Shown: positions 1-11,649, counted from the first letter of the stretch. The stretch: 64,000 bases of DNA from Caprella mutica (GCA_947561585.1 CANNZV010002348.1:1-64000); one strand, 5' to 3'. The notes: generated by a model from the letters alone, not told the origin. Numbers and translations: made by a program.

Positions 1-11
1 AACAAGTAGCG

Positions 12-76
12 CATAGGAATAGAGAACATACATAGGAACTAGAGAACATACATAGGAACTAGAGAACATACATAGA
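12..76. repeat. Short tandem repeat, 20-bp unit
   Basis: About three copies of a 20-bp unit (CATAGGAACTAGAGAACATA) at the window edge. The array may continue to the left of the window. Confidence 0.85.
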
Positions 77-204
77 AACAAGTTGACACAAGAAGACACA
101 TGAGAACAATAGAACACATTTATTTTTGTTACAGATATATATATAAAGTAGAATTTTACTAGAGAATTAACATTCTTAGCAATAGCTATAGGTAGTAACG
201 GTAG

Positions 205-921
205 CCGGTAAATTGCTTGAAAGACAATTGCTCGAAAAATAATTGCACGAACGAACAATTGCTCGAATGAACAAAATTGCTCGAATTATAAAATTACAGT
301 TTTCGATTTTATAAAAGTCGGTTATTCATGAAGTGGAGCTGCACCTAACAATGTTTGTTTCTCTTTAGTAATCGATCATTAATCATTCTATAAATGATTT
401 CAATTATTACTCATTCTGCATAATCTTTTTTTAGACCGTTTGTGCCATCTCGTATGTAACATGTGAATTGGAATCATGTGGTGAATCACTACTATTCATG
501 TTTTTTTTATCATAAAACCCGAAAACTCATTAAATACTAGCTTATTTGTATGTGGCACCTCAATAGGTGAAATAATTCGAAGCTATGGCAGAGTTTTAAT
601 AAATTTACAAATTTTTGGGGGTTTTATGATAAAAAAACATGAATAGTAGTGATTCACCACATGATTCCAATTCACATGTTACATACGAGATGACACAAAC
701 GGTCTAAAAAAAGATTATGCAGAATGAGTAAGAATTGAAATCATTTATAGAATGATTAATGATCAGTTACTAGAAAGAAACAAACATTGTTAGGTGCAGC
801 TCCACTTCATGAATAACTGAGTTTTATAAAATCGAAAACTGTGCAATTTTATAATTCGAGCAATTTTCGAGCAATTTGATAATTTGAGCAATTGATTTTC
901 GAGCAATTTACCTAGAACCGG
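205..921. mobile_element. Foldback element, arms about 300-315 bp
   Basis: Positions 205-520 are the reverse complement of about 617-921, leaving a loop of roughly 96 bp. The arms hold repeated GCTCGAA/TTCGAGC words and a matching segment with CACATGATTCCAATTCACAT. The arms differ by scattered substitutions and small gaps, so the insertion is not recent. No transposase is encoded. The open frame across the right arm (790-1014, minus) is a by-product. The superfamily is unknown. Confidence 0.85.
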
Positions 922-929
922 TAGTAACA

Positions 930-1376
930 CATTTTCAAATTTTTTGTTTAATATTTCAATATTTAATAGATAAATTAATAATAATAAACTATAAGATAGA
1001 TAGCTCAAATACAATGATGGTATCCAACATACAACTATTGGTCATAAAACTCATTGTCAGGACCAGGTTTTCCACCCTTCTCCTGATGATGAATAGGTCT
1101 TTCTATTCGAAAGCTTGAAAGCAGAAAAAACTTCAACGCAGAGTTTCAATAACCTCTGAAAATATGAATTTCCCGTTGAGTATATTATCTTTTCAATCAG
1201 GATAGAGAGCATATGATAAATAAAGTACTCAACATACGACAGTTGGTCTTGATAAATTTCATTGTTTATATTCCTGGATTTTGATTCCTGTTCCTGATCA
1301 GGAATAGACATATTTTGATTCAAAAACTAAATTCGAAATATTTCCAACATTGAGATTATAATAACATTCTTGAAAA
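930..1376. other. AT-rich spacer with dispersed repeat fragments
   Basis: No gene is supported. The words GGTATCCAACATACAACTAT (from 1020) and ACTCAACATACGACAGTTGG (from 1231) are related to each other and to 36921-36945, which suggests fragments of an unclassified dispersed repeat. The 88-codon minus-strand frame here has no recognisable domain. Confidence 0.4.
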
Positions 1377-1377
1377 C

Positions 1378-2342
1378 CCAAAAACAAGTTAATCCAACTT
1401 TAAATACATGTATCTCAACAACTATTGTAGGTACAGTTTTCTTTCTGGTATCATTTTGTTAATTGAGTCTTTTTACATCTACATATAAATTTTCATACAA
1501 TTTTATTCATTTTTGTGAATATCATAATTATTTTATTAATAGGTAGTTAAAATGGCCTTGCACAAATTGTCAGGAAACTGACAATGAAGTAAGTTTCAAA
1601 CACTATAAATATCTTTCAATTAGAGAACAACCCCATCAATAAAACAGATTCATTTCCAGGTTTCAAGAGTATTCACATAATTAGTCTTTTCATAAAATAT
1701 GGAAATGTAATTAAGAACACAAAGGAAAGCAAAATTTTGACAAGGGTCGTTCAGACCGTAAGAATACAGTAGGATCTGAAGACAAAATCAATTTTGTTTC
1801 GCAAATCCTCTTAAAGAATATAAATGTTTCTGTTAGGAGAAATGGAGAAAATTGAGAGAGATTTAATTTATTTCTCCTAACAGAAACATTAATATTTTTT
1901 AAAAGAATTTGCTGAACAAATTTGATTTCGTCTTCTGTTCATACTGTCCTCTTGCAGTCTGAATGAAACTTGTTAAAATTTAAACTTGTGCCTTCCTTTT
2001 TGTACTTAAAAACATTTCTTCATATTATCAATATTTTATAAAAAGAATAGTTACATGAATACTCTTAAAACCTGGAAATAAATCTGTTTTATTAATGAGG
2101 ATGTTGACCAATAATTTTGTTTTTAATGTTTGAACATCTCCTTGTCCGTTTTCTGACCATTTCGCAATAGAAACCACCCATTAATAAAATAGTAATTATA
2201 TACATAATAATGAATAACACTTCATGAAAATTTAACTGTCGATGTAAAGAGGTTCAAATAACAAAATGGTATTTGAAATAAAACTTTACCTACAATAGTT
2301 GTTGAAATATATGTATTTAAAGTTTAGTCAACTTTTTTGTGG
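1378..2342. mobile_element. Foldback element, arms about 480 bp (family FB-1)
   Basis: Nearly the whole 965 bp is one imperfect hairpin. The left arm starts with CAACAACTATTGTAGGTA (from 1411) and the right arm ends with TACCTACAATAGTTGTTG. The turn lies near 1835-1890, where CTCCTAACAG pairs with CTGTTAGGAG. A related copy lies at 39380-40372. No coding capacity is seen. It could be a non-autonomous DNA element or a true foldback transposon. Confidence 0.85.
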
Positions 2343-2442
2343 GTAATAATAGCGAAAGGAATAAAACAATAAAATATGTAAAAACTTTTTTCTAAATTGT
2401 TAATGCAGAAATAATACAATGTAGATACATATAGATAGAGTA

Positions 2443-2640
2443 ATTAAAGAATTATCAGACAGTTCCACATTTTCAATCATATGAGAAAAAAAACCCTCAG
2501 TTCATTATTTTAATTCATTTGTTATGATACCTGTAGGCATCATGAACAAATGGATAAAAATAATCAATTGAAATGTTACTAGTTTTTCTCACAAGATTGA
2601 ATTTAGAAATTGTCCAATAATTCGTATATTAATTACCCTA
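2443..2640. mobile_element. Diverged copy of the GGGTAAG palindromic small element
   Basis: The ends are diverged versions of AATTATCGGTCAG...TCATATRAGAAA, matching better-preserved copies at 29334-29480, 37862-38003, 38330-38556 and 46469-46639. It ends in ATTACCCTA eleven bases beyond the stop codon of the Tnp2-like transposase, so it may form part of that gene's 3' region. Confidence 0.6.
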
Positions 2641-2650
2641 GCTAAAGTAA

Positions 2651-4765
2651 TTAAACGAAGGATTTATTACTATTTAACAGAGGAAATCCATATCTATAAT
2701 TGCCAGATGAGATGATCAAATATTTCATTACAACTTTGTTAATATATTCAAATTTCAATCCATCATTCAATTTGTCCAATTTATATATTCCAATGGAAGA
2801 TGAGGGTAGAGGATATTTATACAAATCATGTCTCCATTCAAAAGCACGGTAGCAAATTAATATTTTTCCATCAGATTTCTGTATGATATTGCAGACAATT
2901 CCTATATCATTTCCTATTTTTAGTCCACAATCTCTGATGTTGTTACCATAAACAACGTTATCAATTTCAATTTTATTAAATTGTTTACATGAGAAACCAA
3001 TCCATGGCACGGGGCCCTCGCTATGCTGTTCCTTTAATTCTAATGATTTGGATTGTTTTTTTGATTGATAAGAAACAGACTGATTTTCTTTGATACGTTT
3101 AACTATTTGAGTTAGAATGAAATTAGGCTGGCGGACTAACTTTTTTAATTTTCCTAAATAGCTTTCAAAAGGAAAGCAAGAATAGCTATCAATGCAACCA
3201 AAATTCTCAACATCGTCCGCCAGATGCTGTAAACAATGAACATTATAGACCACATTTTCCTCACCGTATAATTTAATATATGATTTTATGAATTTAATGA
3301 GAAGTGATCTACCCAAGTCTAAGTTGTCTATGCAATCTATTCGAGAAAATAAAGTAATAGCGATAGAAAGCATGAGGAAATTCTCATAAATTTTAGGGGC
3401 TACAATATCTTTAAGAACTAAAGGTCCAACATAAATGAGAAATGTTCTAAACTCTTTAGCTTTGAATCTATCAAAATTATCAAGACCTCTTGGTCTTCTT
3501 GTAAATTCAGATGGTACATAGTTAGCATAATTCATAATTTGATCAGATATAGCTTTAATATGATGATTACCAAGTTTAGTTCTAATGTTACCTTTATTAC
3601 CTTTGGTCCACAATGAGAGCAGCTTACGAGTAACACCTAAAAAAACTAAATGCATAGCATCTAAAACTACCGAACTAACCAATCCCAACCCAATTTCTGT
3701 CAGAGGAGACGGTCCCTTGTGATGGTCAGAACATTCTATATTAAAAAATGACTCATCCAATCTGGGAGAACAATTTAGCTCAGGAAAAACTACACCTTTC
3801 ATGAAAATACCTTTCGTTTTGCACCTCTCACACCCATAATAGGCAGTATGTGATTTAATATTTTTTAGAAATTGCCTAGCTGGGGCATCGGAGGTGATAC
3901 ATTTAATATTTAATTTAAAAATGTTGTTATTTATTTCAAAACCATCACGGAGAGTTTTAAAATCCTCAATGAAAAGATTAAAGAATTCTGATACATCATT
4001 TGGCTTCGTTTTGCCATAATAGATACCTATAACATATATTTCAAAATTATTAGTTAAATTACTACAATTGAACTGAACCAGAATAGGCCAAATAGAATGA
4101 GAAGCAGATTTGGTTAGTGGAAGTCCGTCTAAATTGAGGATCATATCTAAAATATTTGTATTACTAACAATAGCTTTACTTTTAACGTTTCTCAAAAATT
4201 CATCTACAGTTTCCTTAATTCCAAAATGATAATATTGACCACCACTTATGTTTAATATTTGTTCCTTAATACCTGAAGGGGTCATTAAAAGGGCTCTAGG
4301 ATCAGCAGGTAATGAATCATCATATTTATCTTTTAAAAAATGAAGCAATGCTTTTGTTGCTGAGTGAGAAATATTAAAATCCACTGACCATTTTTGCAAA
4401 AATTGTCTGCCGTCTAAGACATTATTTGAATTCATACCACTAGTAATATTAACATTATCACATGTATTATTTGACATTAAACCATCATCTGTTAGCATAA
4501 TTGGAGGCTCAGTTAAGTCTGAACTAGTATCAGTTTCACATTCAGCAGACCCAGAGGGAACTATAACTGCAGCTGGCATATCACTATTACCTATCACCAA
4601 ACTTTTATAACTTATATTTTCTTCTTTATCAGATCCTACCTCTGGGTCACTAATAATATGGACTTTGTCAACTTTCCTAACTTTAATATTCTCATGAATA
4701 TCTTTTTCAATGAGATTATCATATAATCTCTTAGTATTACGTTTCAAACTCCAAATAGAAGACAT
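2651..4765 (-). CDS. Tnp2-like transposase (CACTA/EnSpm-related group)
   Basis: This 704-codon frame is uninterrupted. The N-terminal 110 residues are acidic and low complexity. The C-terminal two thirds carries the pattern of Tnp2-like transposases: LNLDGLPL (about residue 211), SDAPARQFL (about 291) leading to a CxxC pair (YGCERCKTKG), a DHHKGPSPL segment, DAMHLVFLG (about 366), then VHCLQHLADDV and CFPFESYLGKLKK near residues 505-535. The D, DxxH and FPFE positions are the expected conserved sites. Family members are nuclear and cut and paste their own element. I chose the ATG at 4765 because no earlier in-frame ATG keeps the frame open. I could not find CACTA-type inverted repeats around it, so element borders are unknown. 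An intact frame without ends could mean recent activity or retention by the host. The transposase assignment is firmer than the exact superfamily. Confidence 0.8.
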   Translation of the reverse strand: MSSIWSLKRNTKRLYDNLIEKDIHENIKVRKVDKVHIISDPEVGSDKEENISYKSLVIGNSDMPAAVIVPSGSAECETDTSSDLTEPPIMLTDDGLMSNNTCDNVNITSGMNSNNVLDGRQFLQKWSVDFNISHSATKALLHFLKDKYDDSLPADPRALLMTPSGIKEQILNISGGQYYHFGIKETVDEFLRNVKSKAIVSNTNILDMILNLDGLPLTKSASHSIWPILVQFNCSNLTNNFEIYVIGIYYGKTKPNDVSEFFNLFIEDFKTLRDGFEINNNIFKLNIKCITSDAPARQFLKNIKSHTAYYGCERCKTKGIFMKGVVFPELNCSPRLDESFFNIECSDHHKGPSPLTEIGLGLVSSVVLDAMHLVFLGVTRKLLSLWTKGNKGNIRTKLGNHHIKAISDQIMNYANYVPSEFTRRPRGLDNFDRFKAKEFRTFLIYVGPLVLKDIVAPKIYENFLMLSIAITLFSRIDCIDNLDLGRSLLIKFIKSYIKLYGEENVVYNVHCLQHLADDVENFGCIDSYSCFPFESYLGKLKKLVRQPNFILTQIVKRIKENQSVSYQSKKQSKSLELKEQHSEGPVPWIGFSCKQFNKIEIDNVVYGNNIRDCGLKIGNDIGIVCNIIQKSDGKILICYRAFEWRHDLYKYPLPSSSIGIYKLDKLNDGLKFEYINKVVMKYLIISSGNYRYGFPLLNSNKSFV

Positions 4766-6080
4766 ATTTATTATAATTACAGATTACCAGACTCACGACC
4801 ATTAACAGCGAAATCCGAGATGCAATTGATTGTCTTGATTTTTTGGGGGGCGGAATAGCTTAATGTAGCGTCTTGCAAAGACAGCAGCCAATAATATTGC
4901 TTCAAAAGCCCGCCAAAGTGTTGCCAAGTCAGCAATAGTTTTGCTTTATACCAAATAATTCTTTCCTTTCAATCATATTAGCGTACTAAAATTTCAATAA
5001 AATAATATAGAGTATTGAAAAGTAGTAAATACATATAATCTAATTTTGATAAAAATGAATGCATCTAATTGTGGACTCTGAAAATTGAAAGCATCTGGCA
5101 ACCTTATCACTCGCGTGACAAAAAGCCGTTAGTTACACACTTAAAATAATTATAAATGTAGTGTGATTAATAATCTATTGGAATATAGCTAATCACAATT
5201 CAGGAATAGGAATAAAAGTATAATCAAATAATGCAAAGTACCATGGTCGGGAAAGTATCGATATAAATACATAATTTATAACTATTTTAACACTCTTCCT
5301 TCCCTTCATTCTTCTAAAAAAATTGTTACTGTTGTCTATTAACTATTAAAGAATAAATTCTAATAATAGTTATTGAAACTACTTATATGGTTATATCCTA
5401 TTATTGCATTAAAAAATATCTCTAGAGTTAGAATTTGAGCAAACTCAATGAAAGGAAAAAAAAGAATTTGTAAGTGTAAATTGTACCTACCTTAGGAAGC
5501 TAGGTAGGTACATAAACAACTGCCTAATTAAGTATTTTAATATAAGCTTCAAGGATTTGCACTGAATTGAGTAAAGACCCAAGAACAATTTCAAAAGTTT
5601 ATTTTTGTTATGTTTAAGTAGAAACTTTATAAACGCAGCCAACTTTTAACCATATGCTATAATATTTTATCAAAATTTGTATGATTTTTCAAACAGGAAA
5701 AGTCACCTCATTAGTCGCACACATCAAACTCAGCTACCTAGGTAGCTAAACTCGCTTGAAAAACTAAATTGAATCTGAATGAAAAATGAAATTATACAAA
5801 AATGACTATAACAAAGTTTACAAAAATAGTAATACTCCTTTCATATATTTTCAATCAATTAGTGAGTCTTAAAATGTAAATTTTTAATTATTTATCGATG
5901 CAGGTTTAAAACAAATCTGCTTGATAGTGAAAGTAATATATTATGTTGTTTGCTTATAGAGAATATAGGCCAGGTCTTGAAGAGTAAATTCAGTATGTTG
6001 TCTTGGCATTGAGTTTGAACTTAAATTATTGGCCGAGTGTATAATTATTTTCCGAGCAATTAAAGATTTGTACAATCTCT
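4766..6080. other. Non-coding AT-rich stretch, nothing recognised
   Basis: No open frame, repeat or RNA gene can be supported. The 5' control region of the transposase would lie in the first few hundred bases, but I see no convincing promoter motif. Confidence 0.4.
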
Positions 6081-6099
6081 AGAACGCGCTGCGCGTTCT
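6081..6099. repeat. Perfect GC-rich palindrome, 9-bp arms
   Basis: AGAACGCGC and GCGCGTTCT flank a single T. It stands out in a strongly AT-rich setting. Function is unknown. Confidence 0.8.
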
Positions 6100-6222
6100 T
6101 AAGTCCCTTGACCCCCTAATGCCGAACGTGCATTAATATCTTCATTTTATTTATTATGAGGGGGGAGGGGGAGGCTAATACATTAAAGTTTGAAGTTATG
6201 TTATAAATGAAGTTATGTTTAT

Positions 6223-6732
6223 GAAACTTTGTACGTATATATAAAATTGAATTCTACGATATTTTTGTTTCTTGACATTTTTTCTATTGGACGCATAGAA
6301 AATGAGTTATTCGAAATTCGAACAAATTTCTAACCGTTTTTTAAAGTATAGAACTCCGACAATTTTGAAGCTACGGCTTTGGAGATTTTTGCATTCGAAT
6401 CGCAATTTGATTTTCGACAAAATTCGTTAAGCATATTTTTGAATTTCGCATTAGTTTTCGGAAAAATCATTTAAAAAAAAATCATTTTGAAAAAAATCAA
6501 AATTTTCTATTTCATAAATGAATTCAAAAATCGGCTTTCATCATTTTGTAGAGAATCGAATTGTGATTGGAATGCAAACAAAACCCAAAGCCGTAGCTTC
6601 AAAATTGTCGGGGTTCTATTTTTTTCAAAACGGTTTGAATTTCGAATAACTCCTTTCCTTTGCGTCCAATCGAAAAAATGTCTTCTACAAAAATGTCTTA
6701 GAATCAATTTTTTATATACGTACATAGTTGCA
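6223..6732. mobile_element. Foldback element, arms about 210-230 bp
   Basis: Positions 6223-6452 pair with 6521-6732. Matching landmarks include GTACGTATAT/ATATACGTAC at the ends, CAATTTTGAAGCTACGGCTT (6359) against AAGCCGTAGCTTCAAAATTG, and ATTCGAA runs. The loop is about 70 bp. The open frames on both strands (6487-6774 and 6507-6725) lie in the arms and look incidental. Confidence 0.85.
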
Positions 6733-7297
6733 CAAATTTTTTTCTCATACGAAATTCTCCATGAAGATTTTTGACACTATTAACTATCTATATTACTGAA
6801 ATAAAAAAATCGGTAAAATTTTCAGATTTTTCCATGTACGGTCCTCTTAAGTTAAATTGTTAGTTTGGTACATAGTTACAAGTAAGGAACCTAGATATAG
6901 CTACTCAAGTAACTAACTATAGTTAATTACAAGTTTGTTATTCACGTATATTAGTTAGAAAATACAAGTTAGGTGCGTAGATATATTATAGATATTTAAT
7001 TACAAGTTGGGCTACTTGGGTACCTATCTTAGTGAGGTAGTTACTAGTTACAAGGGGGATAAGGTTGTGTCTGCGACTCTGCTGGGCATATGAGTTATTT
7101 CCTATAGAGATAATTGTTTACGAACTATATTATCTCCCACTTCCCGAGTACTGCAATGTCAACCATACTGCAATGGCCTAATTATGCCTTGATAAGGTCT
7201 TGATTCGTTTTAATAATAATAAAATTTCCTTGTAATAATAAAATATGCTTGTATGAAGGTAGCTATTTATGTTTGTATCACGGTCGCACTAAATGTA

Positions 7298-7623
7298 GTC
7301 AAGGACAGAAAGTCGATTAGTGATTGAAAACGGACTGAAGTGACTCAAATGTGGATAATTGACGAATTGTGGGCAATTATTGGTCACAGACAAGGACCAT
7401 GTTAGTGATTTGGACTGAAATGACTTAATCCCTCATTTGATTTCATAATTTAATGTAGTTCTTTTGTATCTGCTAGTTTGTTGTACTGCACACTTCACGA
7501 TTCGTTAATGACCTGGCAGGGGATTTCGGGGGGCGGCACGCCCCCGACTTAGATATATTTTATGTTAAATCAGTAATAAAATACAAAGGCGGCGTTAAAC
7601 GAAGCCTGGTCTGTCCTTGACTA
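7298..7623. mobile_element. Core element A: shared GC-hairpin core, short inverted ends
   Basis: The ends are a perfect 14-bp inverted repeat, TAGTCAAGGACAGA and TCTGTCCTTGACTA. The middle (7436-7587) is the conserved core: TAATGTAGTT, CTAGTTTGTTGTACTGCACA, TTAATGACCTGGCA, then the hairpin GGGGGGCGGCACGCCCCC and an AT-rich tail. The same core recurs in elements B, C and D with different flanks. GGACTGAARTGACT occurs twice in the left half. Confidence 0.7.
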
Positions 7624-7660
7624 TAATTAGCATTATTCTTGTATCATCTGTAGTTGAAAA

Positions 7661-8136
7661 AGTGGACGTGCCATTAGTCCGACGCCCCATTAGTCCGACA
7701 ATTAGATCTTTCTGTGCTATTTCTCGTTTTATTTTTGATTAAAATAAAAAAATATTATTAAATAGATATGGGTATACTATAGTTATACCAGTCTAAATAA
7801 TAAAAAAATCTTTAATTTTTTAAATCTTATTTTCCTCTCATTTTACTTCATTTCTAATATTAATTTGTGTGATGCAATCCTACATTCGATTTAATAATTT
7901 AATGTAGTTTCTTGTATCCGCTAGTTTGTTGCAGTGCATAATTCATTATTTTTGAATTACACGGCAGAAGGGTTTGGGGGGCGGCACGCCCCCTTATATA
8001 TATATTTTGATGTTCAATCATAAATAAACTGCAAAAGTGTCGGACTAATGGGATGTGGTACCAATTGGGCGTCAGACTAATGGGATGTCAGACTAAAATG
8101 GTGTCGGACTAATGGGATGTCGGACCAATGAATGGT
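7661..8136. mobile_element. Core element B: arms of ATTAGTCCGAC repeats
   Basis: The left arm (7668-7705) has two CCATTAGTCCGAC copies. The right arm (8038-8130) has several GTCGGACTAATGGGATGT copies in the opposite orientation. The core at 7886-8038 matches element A from TAATTTAATGTAG through the hairpin GGGGGGCGGCACGCCCCC to AAAAGTG. The right-arm repeats begin immediately after the core. There is no coding sequence. Confidence 0.75.
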
Positions 8137-8139
8137 AAC

Positions 8140-10210
8140 CGTTGAAAAATATGGACTTCAAAATCATTTTCTCTAATTCAATTATTTAATATGTATATTT
8201 CCCTATTGGGCCACGTTATAATGCATATTTATTACATTATATATATTTGAAGGAAAAAAAATAGGGTTATATTTTCAACTACGAAGGGTTCGATGAATGC
8301 AAGTATGGACTTTGTGGGGTTCAATACCTCCAACAAGGTTAAGAACCACTGGTCTAAACATTTAGAAAGCACCAAATCTAGTAAATCAATTATTATCTAT
8401 TTTAGTGTAGGAAATGTCAAATAAATTGACAGTTACTTAAATAGGTAGGTAATTAGTGAATAGAACTTTGTTAAAATGAATAATCCAGTTATCCAGTTAG
8501 ATACTCAGTTTATATTAAATATTCGATGAAATTCAAATTCCACTAACAAATCAAATCGCAAATCAAGTTTACGTTATCGCTTTAGTAGAGGAAATCACAG
8601 ACCATACTTCATAAATAAAACTAATAAATATTTTCATAACTAAATAAGTTAAATAACGGCAAATTTAGACTTTAGACTGAACCCGCCGTTTAGAGGGCTT
8701 CTATTATTCCAGCCAGCTTAGGAAGTTTTGTACCTAATACAGCTAGATATGTATATTTTGAATATCACCCAAATCATTGATTCATCTAAAGTAGCTAGGT
8801 AGGATTTGTCTGGAGAATATATATATTATTTCATAACAAAAGGTTAATAATTCAATTAGACAGACACAAACTTATTTGTATAAGATATGAAACGTTACCT
8901 TAAATTAATTAAAAGAAATTCAGTTCACACTAAAGATGTAACTCCCTCTATCGATATAATATTGCGCGGGATTCGGCGGGAATAATGTTCGTTTGTGTAA
9001 TTATTATTATATACTTATTTTTCAGATCTGACAAAATTAAAATGTAGAGATTTCAAGATCCATTACTGATAAAATAATTATAGGTAATTTAATTTTTTAA
9101 TAATTTCTGATATCTGGTAGCAGCTCTTGAATTGTTGAACCAGCTAGCTAGGTGTTGCCTAATTAAAGATAAATTAGATCATTTATTTAATATTAGTTTG
9201 AAAACCCTGTTGAATTTACGCTAGTTGATATTACCTCAACTAAATGTTAAAGTATTTACAAATCATACAAACAGTTACCTTCTCTAGGATTAGCTTGGGT
9301 CACCGTAAAACTAAAACTAGCGCAAGTAGGTTTAAAATAAATTAATCATTGTAAGCCATTGCTCCATATAGCTGCAATCTATTATCTATTTTCACTATTC
9401 ATATGGTAATATATATTTGCACTTAAATAACTATTCATTAGGTTTTATTTGTCATTTTCTATTTGTTTATTAATGGGTACTCAATGTTCATTTAATTATT
9501 AGGTGATGACCGTTAGTCTCCCATCTCTGGAATTTAAACATAACTCCGTTTTCTATTGAAAGTAGCTGGCAGATGTACGAGGATATTTGTGAAATCTACT
9601 AATCATTGACTTCAAATATATATAATGACTAAGTTACTAACAGTAAAAGCCAGGCTGCTTTATGGCTAACTAGGGTTCTAATTGCTATCTCAAGTATATG
9701 GATGGTAGTTTAAATCAGGGGTACTAGCTATCTGAAGCTTTACTAAACGTTGAATTCCAATCTAAACGTTACACCAATTGGTTTAGGGTCTACGGATTCT
9801 GCTATTCCCATTTGCAAACAGAAAACGTTTGCAGTCAACAAGAAAAAGGTACAGTGTTTGGAATCGTGGTTATTAGCTTTTGTTCGTATATGTCGTTAGG
9901 GGATAGGCTATACTAATAGGCTAATTCATTAATAAAAATAGTAGTATTCTCTTTGAATATTGACTGTTGAAAGTATAAATTAATTTACATTGAATAGATC
10001 ATTTATGAATTAAATAGTGATATAGTTCTTTATACGTTTATTGTGGGATATTCAGCATATTCCTGTTTAAATCATTAGCAACTTAATCCATCATTTTTAC
10101 AACAGCATCTGATGTGCTATAAGCCCATAACATTAGCGGAAACCATATTGCCTATTATATATTATATTTTCATTGTTTGAGAATTTCATAATTCTTGTTA
10201 TGAAAATTAT
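8140..10210. other. Non-coding stretch, nothing recognised
   Basis: No gene, RNA or clear repeat is supported in about 2 kb. Words such as GCTAGGTAGG occur here and there, as elsewhere between 5 and 16 kb. Confidence 0.4.
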
Positions 10211-10211
10211 C

Positions 10212-11170
10212 ATAACTAACTTACCTAGTTAGTTAATAACTAATTACACTAGGTAGGTAATACTAGGTAATTAATAACTAACTAACCTAGCTAGGTAGTT
10301 AATAACTAACTAATATAGGTAGTTAATACTAAATAAACTAGGTAGTTAATACTAATTAATTAAACTAGGTAGTTAATACTAACTAAACTAGATAGTTAAT
10401 ACTAACTAAACTAGATAGTTAATATTAACTAAACTAGGTAGTTAATAACTAACTAACTACACTAGGTAGTTAATAACTAAATAAACTAGGTAGCTATCAA
10501 CTAACTAAACTAGGTAGTGAATAACTAACTAAACTAGGTAGTTAATACTAGCTAAACTAGGTAGTTAATACTAGCTAAACTAGGTAGTTAATACTAGCTA
10601 AACTAGGTAGGTAATACTAACTAAACTAGGTAGATAATAACTAACTAACTACCCTAGGTAGTTAAAAACTAACTGACTAACCTAGGTAGTAAATAGCTAA
10701 CTAACCTACGTTGTAAATAACCTTCTAACCTAGGTAATAAATAACTTACTAACCTAGGTAGTCAATAACTAACTAACCTAGGTAATAAATAACTAACTAA
10801 CCTAGGTAGTAAATAACTAACTAACCTAGGTAATAAATAACTAACTAACCTAGGTAGTAAATAACTAACTAACCTAGGTAGTAAATAACTAACTAACCTA
10901 GGTAGTAAATAACTAACTAACCTACGTAGTAAATAGCTAACTAACTAACTTAGGCAGTAAATAACTAACTAATCTAGTTGGTAAATAACTAACTAAACTA
11001 AGTAGTGAATAACCAACTAACCTAGGTAATAAATAACAAACTAATCTAGGTAGTAAATAACTAACTAAACTAAGTAGTAAATAACTAACTAACCTAGGTA
11101 ATAAATAACTAACTAATCTAGGTAGTAAATAACTAACTAACCTAAATAGTTACTAACTAACTAACTTAGG
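10212..11170. repeat. Tandem array, about 24-bp unit
   Basis: About 40 imperfect copies of a unit containing CTAACCTAGGTAGTAAATAA. The first half is more diverged (AACTAGGTAGTTAATACT) and the second half more uniform. It is stop-rich and non-coding. Confidence 0.9.
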
Positions 11171-11189
11171 CATATGTCCTACGGGGTAC

Positions 11190-11641
11190 GGGCAAGAGCC
11201 CCCCCGGTCAAGAGCCCCCCCTGGTCATGAGCCCCCCCCAGTCATGAGCCCCCCTAGGTCATAAGCCTCCGGTCACGAGCCCCCCTCCCTGTTTTTTTAA
11301 TCTTTATTTACCTAGTTAAACAAATGAAGAACTACTTAGATAGAAATAACTGAGAGTTGCTAATGTAGTTAGTTGTATCGGCTAGTTTGTTGTACTGCAC
11401 ACTTCATGTTTGTTTAATGACCTGGCACGGGGGTTTGGGGGGCGGCCCGCCCCCCGATATACATATATTTCATGTTTAATCAGTAATGAACAACAAAAGT
11501 GTCAATATTGATTAAATAATATAGGTAAATAAGGATAAAAAAAAACAAGGGGCTCTTGACCGGGGAGCCATGACCGAGGGGGGCTCATGAGTGGGGGGGG
11601 GGGGGGGGCTTATGACCGGGGGGGGGGGGGGCTTATGACCA
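11190..11641. mobile_element. Core element C: arms of GGTCATGAGCCCCCC repeats
   Basis: The left arm (about 11192-11288) has five or more GGTCAYGAGCCCCCC units. The right arm (about 11551-11641) has the inverse, GGGGGGCTCATGAC-type units with long G runs. The core at 11363-11503 matches A and B (CTAGTTTGTTGTACTGCACA, TTAATGACCTGGCA, hairpin GGGGGGCGGCCCGCCCCCC). G-run lengths here may be unreliable in the assembly. Confidence 0.75.
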
Positions 11642-11649
11642 ACACCCAT

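Noticed and set aside
790..1014. Small open frames in foldback arms (also 6487-6774 and 13789-14085)
   Set aside because: They lie in inverted-repeat arms, have mirror frames on the other strand, and show no domain.
10212..11170. Possible telomere-like repeat
   Set aside because: The unit is a 24-bp CTAGGTAG-type sequence, not TTAGG. No TTAGG array was found anywhere in the window.
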